Assembly (NCBI GenBank): GCA_004151065.3
Contig: NWUY0300108725.1
Coordinates: 17,594 to 32,501, forward strand
Source: Larix sibirica
Taxonomy: Eukaryota; Streptophyta; Pinopsida; Pinales; Pinaceae
Length of the DNA stretch: 14,908 nt
Reading direction: 5' to 3'
Part shown: positions 9,499-14,908 of the stretch, piece by piece
Numbering within the stretch: position 1 is the stretch's first letter
Layout of the letters: each line of letters starts with the position of its first letter
Program-made: the position numbers and the translations under genes
The notes under the pieces: model-generated
The model's input: only the letters and a program-made list of their open reading frames with translations
Told to the model about the DNA's origin: nothing
The model's database searches: none

Positions 9499-10888
9499 AT
9501 GAAATTTAATGACTTGAAGATGTATTATGGGCTTCGAGCTTTGGAATCTAGGTGGCAGATTATTGGCCTGCAGCCGATTTGTAATCAATATTATATATTA
9601 ATGATCTTCTATGATAGCAATCCTGATAGAACGTTCGAGCGTAAGATCAGACATGGAAAATCCTTCGCTCGAGTTCTCTCGACTGGGAATTTGATGGATA
9701 TGGTACATGGTAATCAAGTCCAGATCGACGAGGCTAATATGGAAGGCTCTTGATGCTTTTATAAACTTGTATTCCTGGGTGAATTCACATTTTGGATTGT
9801 TCCTTCCTGGAATTGTCATTCTCATCTGCAAGAGAATTGGAATGGTATCAATTTAAGGACCGGTGTTTGTGAGAATTCTGGCAGCAGTTTATTCCTCTCC
9901 CGATCATTCAATAGTTTGTATCAGCTGGGGATTGGAGCTTTCAAGGTAGGGGTTCTGTTTCAAATTCCCTTGTCTGGGTTATTCGTCTATTTGTCACCTT
10001 TTGAAAAGTATATAGTTGTTTTAAACACTAACAAGACGCTTGCTTCCTATGAGATTTGTTCTCCTCTCTGGTTAGTTGATTATGTATGGAATTGTGAATG
10101 TTATGATGGTAGCAAAGATGGTTTCAATTTAGAGATTATTGTGTTGAATGATTATCTCCATGTGATCTGGACTGAGTGTCTAAATTTTAAGTTGTGATTG
10201 GTTATACCTCTTTTGGAAATTTCTCTGTAAAAGTGCTCTCGTAAGGACTATAGATTTTGAGTGGAAAATAGAGAACGAAATTGGTCACTTTGTACACAGC
10301 TCTAAGATTGGAATTGTATTGAGAGTGTATACAGAGTATCTGATGTTTTCCAGTCTGGACTTGTTGTCTCCTAATCTTCTCAAAACTGGAACTTTCCATC
10401 AGTTTAGTAATCCTTATCTTTATCAATCAGCAATTAATTCTACACTGGATCTGGAAATTGAAAACAACGACAAGCTAGAGCAGTCTCTCGAAAAATATCA
10501 GGAAAGGTAGAAGCGTGCTAGAGACATCAATATTCAAAATTCAGTGAAAAGGCTGAAGGTTATGGAGGAGGGTAGTGTTAGAGATTGGTTGTTTAATCAT
10601 ATCTATCATGACTATTTGGAAGATCAATTTAATCAACTAAGGAAGAGACTGTCAGAAGCAGAAATTGAGATTGATTTTTGGAAAATAAAATTCAAGACCT
10701 TTGAATAAGATCTTAAAGATTTGAAAAATGCTGAGAAAGGTCCTTCATCAGACCAAACTCCTTGGAAATCTTGGATTGAAACAAGGAAAGCTTGTACAAT
10801 GAGCTCAGATGAAGAAGTGATGATTCCAGCTGAGAAGATTGAATTTGAGGATGTCTTTTCTCCCCATTCTTCACACAAGGTAGATTAA
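9499..10888 (+). pseudogene. Unidentified decayed coding sequence, about 460 codons
   Basis: From the ATG at 9499 one frame is open to 10197 except for a TGA at 9751-9753. A single-base phase change inside the T/A-rich stretch 10184-10194 then leads into a second frame, open to the TAA at 10886-10888 except for TAG 10508-10510 and TAA 10706-10708. That is only three in-frame stops and one frameshift in about 1.4 kb of AT-rich DNA, so this was coding until fairly recently. The N-terminal two thirds are mixed hydrophobic (for example FWIVPSW, LSGLFVYLSPFEKYIVV, PLWLVDYVW). The C-terminal third is charged and likely coiled-coil (EIENNDKLEQSLEKYQER, FNQLRKRLSEAEIEIDFWKIK), ending in a Ser/Glu-rich tail. 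I do not recognise the family. It could be an extra 3' ORF of a LINE or a captured host gene. Confidence 0.55.
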
Positions 10889-11148
10889 GTTCCAATGTTC
10901 CTGGAAATTTGAGGCTTTCACTTATGTTTTGTTCATCAATGAAGTGTAAATGCATTTTGTTACCCAGTTCTTTTATTAGAATATGCACCAATTAGGCTTT
11001 TAGTTACAGGTGGAATCTGAAAGAATATAACTCCTTTGTATTAGTTTTTGCTTATAGCTCCATAAGGATTCATGAAATACTTTGCTTAACCTGTATGGAG
11101 CAATTTTGTAACAGTAGGTCTTTCAGTACCAGTTTGTGTTAAAAAAAA
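10889..11148 (+). other. Possible LINE 3' UTR and A-tail
   Basis: Non-coding sequence follows the unidentified frame and ends cagtaccagtttgtgtt plus eight A residues (11141-11148). A GTACCAG block shortly before a terminal A run is, as I recall it, a common ending of plant L1 elements. If correct, the second RNase H, the unknown frame and this tail form one 3' LINE fragment. No target-site duplication was identified. Confidence 0.35.
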
Positions 11149-11682
11149 TCATTTTATTACTAAGACAGTTCATTCGGCATTATACATGTATAAATGTATT
11201 AACAGTTCCATAATTTTGGACAATAGGCAGGATAGTGCCCACTTCTTGAAAGGCTTGAATAGAAAGGCTCTATTTTGGATCAAGTTGTATGCTTTCTTTG
11301 TATTGATAGGTTGTACAGTCTGGCCACAACTCCCTCGTTTTTAAGATAATACAAATTAGTATCCAATATTGTTAAAAAACAAAATCTAAACTTTGAAAAA
11401 TCCATGTTTGTATCTATGAGATGTCTATTTTTATATTTAGAATATGGGGGATGCAAGTAATGAAGCAAGTGAGATGCTTCAAGCATGACATGCTTAGGCA
11501 TACATTGTAAGAATTTTAATGGAGTTAGATTTAATCACACATATGTAAATGGGCATATGGCTATAAGACTTATGTTGGCATGCTTACCCCTAGTTTATTG
11601 GATCATTAGTATAATGTCTAGTTGTAGACCTAGGTGATTATTAAGGAAGGCATGTTGTATTCTCAAATACTTGATTGTAAAC
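11149..11682. other. AT-rich spacer with no recognised feature
   Basis: No coding block, LTR boundary or repeat was found. The open stretch on the minus strand at 11280-11501 has no motif and no homologue in the window. Confidence 0.5.
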
Positions 11683-11793
11683 TTTTGGTTTAATCTTGAC
11701 TTGGTAAAATAGCAATTAGATTTACATGTATTTAGTTATTAATGGGTTTATGTTGGTTGTTTACAGACCCATGGTATTGGGTAAAATGCCTTA
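11683..11793 (+). repeat. Partial LTR copy (first ~110 bp) in tandem before the full LTR
   Basis: The block runs from taatcttgacttggtaaaat (11691) to ccatggtattgggtaaaatgcc and is repeated from 11804 with a period of about 113 bp. It matches only the start of the LTR at 11794-12115 and then gives way to the start of that LTR, so it is either a truncated LTR or a local tandem duplication of the LTR head. Confidence 0.7.
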
Positions 11794-12115
11794 TGTTGGT
11801 GGTTAATCTTGACTTGGTAAAATAATAATTAGATTAACATGTATTTAGTCATTAATAGGATTATATCGGTGGTTTACTCAAAACCATGGTATTAGCATGT
11901 GATGAATCCTATTTAAAAGATTGAATAACTCCATTGTAAAATTCCTTATGTAACTGATGTTAGCTGGATTGGCCAAGGGTAATGAAATATATCTTTTGAA
12001 GGTTGGTTTTCCTAGTAAAGAGTTTAAGGGTAAATATTGGCTATTATTATGTGCATGCACATTTATGTGTTTGCTTTATATTTGTTTTATTTATATAGCT
12101 ATGTTCAGTTTTACA
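11794..12115 (+). repeat. Copia-type LTR, plus orientation, about 322 bp
   Basis: It starts TGTTGGTGGTTAATC and ends TTTTACA. It matches the reverse complement of 12531-12861 along its length, including taatcttgacttggtaaaat, the ccatggtatt block, ctccattgtaaaat, and gggtaaatattggctatta. No primer-binding site follows and no polypurine tract precedes it, so it is not an ordinary 5' or 3' LTR of an adjoining element in this orientation. A solo LTR or a rearranged end is more likely. Confidence 0.75.
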
Positions 12116-12516
12116 CACTATATTAGGGTTATCTTGTGCTTGTACATTGGGTACATAATCATAACCATATTCTCAATGAGTGAAAACCAACTTTTAAGAG
12201 GAGAATTAGACAGGGTGTATATATTTTAATTTCAAGATTATAAATTATAGAACCCTTCACGATTTGCTTGATTTCCCTCCAAGATTCTTGAGAGATGATA
12301 CAACCTCAAATTTCACATCCATATAAGATAATAGGAAAATACCAAATATATGAAAGATAAATTTCTTTCCAACATAATAGCAAGATTTGAGTATGAATGT
12401 GATTTGGTATAGAAAAATTCTGCAATGAAAAAATCTAGTCCTTTTACCATAGCTCATAACTCTACATCTCCATGGCTCTTGGCATTAGACCTAGTTGGAG
12501 AGTTCACATTTACTTA
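12116..12516 (-). mobile_element. Remnant leader/internal sequence between inverted LTRs
   Basis: Read leftwards from the primer-binding site on the minus strand, this is where the 5' leader and gag start of a copia element would lie. A minus open stretch of 66 codons (12457 to 12257) starts at the expected place, but its sequence shows no gag motif I can recognise, and the frame soon closes. It is best treated as a truncated, decayed internal fragment. Confidence 0.35.
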
Positions 12517-12528
12517 GCTTTGATACCA
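12517..12528 (-). other. Primer-binding site of the right copia LTR
   Basis: Minus-strand TGGTATCAAAGC differs from the standard plant copia site TGGTATCAGAGC at one position and lies two bases (TT) after the LTR end ...TTTTACA. It fixes the right LTR as a 5' LTR whose element reads leftwards. Confidence 0.8.
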
Positions 12529-12530
12529 AA

Positions 12531-12861
12531 TGTAAAACCGAGCATAAATAGAGAAGCAAAACAAATATATAGCAAACACATAAATATGCATGTACATAAT
12601 AATAGCCAATATTTACCTTGAAAATCCTTTGTCAAGAAAACCAACTTTATAACCAGTATTTACCCTTGGACAATCACTGAAAACAAACCACATGAAGCAT
12701 TTTACAATGGAGTTCTTCAAGCCTTTAAATATGCTTCATTGCATGCTGATAGCATGGGTTACCCAATACCATGGGATCGTAACCCACCAACGTTAAACCC
12801 ATTAATGACCAAATACATGTTAATATAATTACTATTTTACCAAGTCAAGATTAACCCAACA
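12531..12861 (-). repeat. Copia-type LTR, minus orientation, 331 bp (5' LTR)
   Basis: In element sense it begins TGTTGGGTTAATCTTGACTTGG and ends GGTTTTACA, with TG...CA ends and a primer-binding site directly inside. It is the same family as 11794-12115 but inverted. The element reading leftwards from it has only about 400 bp of internal sequence before the other LTR is met, and that LTR is in the wrong orientation to be its partner. Confidence 0.8.
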
Positions 12862-12983
12862 TTTGCTTATTATTGTGTATTTCTCTTTCTCCACAATGGC
12901 CTTTTTATGTGCATACTTATTGTGTTTCTTGTGCCTAGATTGTTGAAAAAGGTAAAGGATATGATGATGTTTCTTTCACATAA

Positions 12984-13288
12984 ACAAAAACCTCCACGGA
13001 AGAAGGAGGTGATGTTTACTTTGCATCTACAAGCACACATGTAGATCATGATGCATGATTGATCAACTCTCATTTCATATGCCTACTTAGAGAGAGTGTT
13101 TTTGTGAATATAAAAAGTACAATGGAGGTAATGTTTTTGTTGGATATGACTCGAAAACCAAGGTCATAAGACGTGGAAGGGTCAAGTTGTTGGTCAAAGA
13201 TGGAAGAATTATAACTCTTCATGCGGTTTTTCACATTTCAAATCTAGCTAGAAACTTGATATATGTAAGTAAGATTGTTAAGCCCTAA
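12984..13288 (+). pseudogene. Ty1/copia polyprotein fragment: protease to gag-pre-integrase
   Basis: Frame one (12984-13070) reads TEEGGDVYFASTSTHVDHDA, then a TGA where Trp is usual, then LINS where copia proteases have the active-site Asp-Ser-Gly. A small deletion and phase change remove the rest of the active site. The second frame (13073-13288) resumes with FHM, a TAG, then CEYKKYNGGNVFVGYDSKTK, RRGRVKLLVKDGRI, and HISNLARNLIYVSKI. This is the segment of copia polyproteins running from the protease into the gag-pre-integrase domain. It stops at TAA 13286-13288, and no integrase follows. It lies next to, but in the opposite orientation to, the LTR at 12531-12861, so the two do not form one element as arranged. 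It is dead. Confidence 0.75.
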
Positions 13289-13539
13289 ATTGTGGTTCAT
13301 TCCCAATAAATTGTGAACTTTATATTATTATTTTGTATTATTTATGTCGACTTGAGTCCATTAGTGGTAAGTGTATCTCTTTGTCTCTTATATATATTGA
13401 GACCTTTTTATTTGGATCGTCTTGTCTTGTATTGTCTTGTGTACTTATTACATTGTATAAGGATGTTTACCCATTGAAGAGGCTTTCTATTAATCTCTTT
13501 GATTCATTATTAGGGCATCGATTACTATTTGTGGTCTAT
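13289..13539. other. Spacer with a short TCTTG-rich run
   Basis: No domain is visible in either strand. A short imperfect microsatellite of CTTGT units lies at 13418-13441. The plus open stretch 13333-13650 is hydrophobic and without motifs. Confidence 0.45.
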
Positions 13540-14820
13540 TTATGCTCTTTTCATGCTCTTTTTGGGACTTGGTTGCATAACATTTTGAATATTGATGTCA
13601 AAAGAGATCATGAAGATATTTTGGGGAGAAGGATCACTAGGATTGGTTGACATGGATGATCGATTAGAGTGAGGCATTATTGGCTCTATTGTGACTAACC
13701 CTTGTGGTGGAAATGAATTTTTTAGTACCATCGAGTTAGTTATGGGAGGATGAGTATGTGGAGTATTGTTTTGGGAAACTTTTGGCCTTGAGAGTGTTTA
13801 GCAGTATCATGTTTATTAGCCTCATCCATATTTGACTAGATCTAACAAGGTGTGTACAATGATGATATAATGTCCATAAACTCCATAAAAGGAACTTAGA
13901 TGGTTAGTTTGTAACTAAGGGTTGTTACCCTATTTGGGGGTTTTTTTAGGATCTTGGTTTACATGGTTAGCACTGCCTCTAGTGTTACCGGGAGGGTTAG
14001 GATATGGTCCTCCACCTTCCTGATTTTGATTATTTCCTTTATTATTCCTCGTATCCTTGTTTTTTTTAGGATTAGGTTAAGCATTTTGATTGTTGGGTTC
14101 AAATTGGTCGGACATGTTTTGCTAAGCATATACCTACCCTTATAGAAAAGGGGGAGGTTAAGGATGTTGTTGGACTGGAGTCCCATGGAATGAATAGTAA
14201 GGATTATGGGATGGTAGAGACACATGAATGATAGAATCACAACTACACATAGTACTAATACATGAAGAACCATGAACGTGGGGGGTAGTAAGAGGAACTG
14301 AGTATGAGGTACTCATTCCTACATGTAAGGATGAGTGAAAATGATAAAAAAGAAAGTATGGTATTTGTGGTTTCCCTAAATTAGAATGCTCACAACTAGG
14401 TGTATTATTATATGGATAAATTCCTATGGGAGGTGACATTTGGTTGTATGGATTAGAGGTAGATACCACTCCACTAATCACACCATCTGCAGAATGGTAA
14501 GCCCTTGCCTAATTTTAGCATGAGGAGACACTACGGGGCATGTCTAGGATGATATAATAAAAATATCTAGATTAAGAATATATAAAACGATATTATTGAG
14601 CCTTTAAAATATATTCCCCTTCCATTTGTGGTTTCTCATAAGAAACTTCCTTATCAATAGTAGGTAAGAGGGATTTGATGAACCAATCTAGAAACAAGTG
14701 GTCACCTAGTTTGATCTTGTATAGAATTATTCATCTTCACCACTCATGGATGTGATCCATAATATAGGTAGCCATGTTTTGATGAAATGAAAAAATAATT
14801 TCTAATCCCTAATCATATCA
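13540..14820 (-). pseudogene. Ty3/gypsy gag remnant
   Basis: On the minus strand, 14820 to 14515 gives a capsid-like segment in one frame: FHQNMATYIMDHIHEW, KLGDHLFLDWFIKSLLPT, KEVSYEKPQMEGEYILKAQ and IILDMPRSVSS, with four stops. This matches the usual gag pattern of a LGDHLF-type helix followed by a LLPT turn. A Pro/Ser/Tyr-rich linker follows (14481-14158). Then comes MSDQFEPNNQN and an Asn/Lys-rich stretch, and a zinc knuckle at about 13852-13890. There GVYGHY is readable, but the Cys positions are mutated or lie one base out of phase (HHC appears in the next frame). The end (13731-13540) contains SPQNIFMISFDINIQN. Gag would form the virus-like particle. Pol is not seen to the left, so only gag survives. 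Confidence 0.65.
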
Positions 14821-14908
14821 TATGGGTAACTAGAAGAAGGTGACAAAAATGTAGACCAAGGACACGAAATAGGGATGTGTCACAAAGGGTTGTTTGATGT
14901 CCACTTCA

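Noticed and set aside
9598-9831. Minus open frame of 77 codons
   Set aside because: It is antisense to the longer plus-strand unidentified frame, which continues well beyond it in the same phase.
10633-10991. Two minus open frames over the coiled-coil region
   Set aside because: They overlap the plus frame that carries the charged, coiled-coil-like composition and are likely its shadows.
11957-12229. Plus frame of 90 codons with hydrophobic stretches
   Set aside because: It lies mostly within the plus-oriented LTR, and T-rich LTR sequence explains the hydrophobic residues.
13333-13650. Plus frame of 105 codons, hydrophobic, possible membrane protein
   Set aside because: It overlaps the decayed minus-strand gag end, has no motif, and its hydrophobicity follows from T-rich sequence.
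1-14908. Bacterial-style operon, CRISPR or defence system
   Set aside because: No ribosome-binding-site-led gene series and no regularly spaced repeat-spacer array; every recognisable protein fragment belongs to plant retroelements.

Overview
The window looks like AT-rich nuclear DNA from a large plant genome. A gymnosperm (conifer-type) genome is my best guess, because plant L1-type LINE, Ty1/copia and Ty3/gypsy remains are packed together and all are heavily decayed. That assignment is inference. I found no intact host gene, tRNA, rRNA, CRISPR array or bacterial operon.

Layout. (1) 1-3183, minus strand: an LTR retrotransposon cut by the left window edge. It has a complete 5' LTR (2531-3183), a tRNA-Met-type primer-binding site (2516-2527), about 2.25 kb of internal sequence, a polypurine tract (249-264) and the first 248 bp of the 3' LTR. 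The internal part holds one long acidic reading frame but no recognisable protease, reverse transcriptase, RNase H or integrase, so it appears non-autonomous. (2) 3184-4657: no recognised feature. (3) 4658-5089: a possible solo LTR with TGTTG...CAACA ends. (4) 5090-8660, plus: a 5'-truncated plant L1 ORF2 (reverse transcriptase, zf-RVT, RNase H), frameshifted and with its FxDD box destroyed. A second, separate RNase H remnant follows at 9072-9484. (5) 9499-10888, plus: an unidentified decayed gene of about 460 codons, followed by a LINE-like 3' tail ending in A8 at 11141-11148. (6) 11683-12861: two LTRs of one copia-type family in inverted orientation, about 415 bp apart, the left one preceded by a partial tandem copy. 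(7) 12984-13288, plus: a copia protease / gag-pre-integrase scrap. (8) 13540-14820, minus: a decayed Ty3/gypsy gag with a capsid-like segment, a Pro/Ser-rich linker and a frameshifted zinc knuckle.

Nothing here works as a pathway. The window is a stack of dead mobile elements. The least ordinary items are the pol-less element with its duplicated protein module, the unidentified 9499-10888 frame, and the inverted LTR pair, which would fold into a long hairpin if transcribed.
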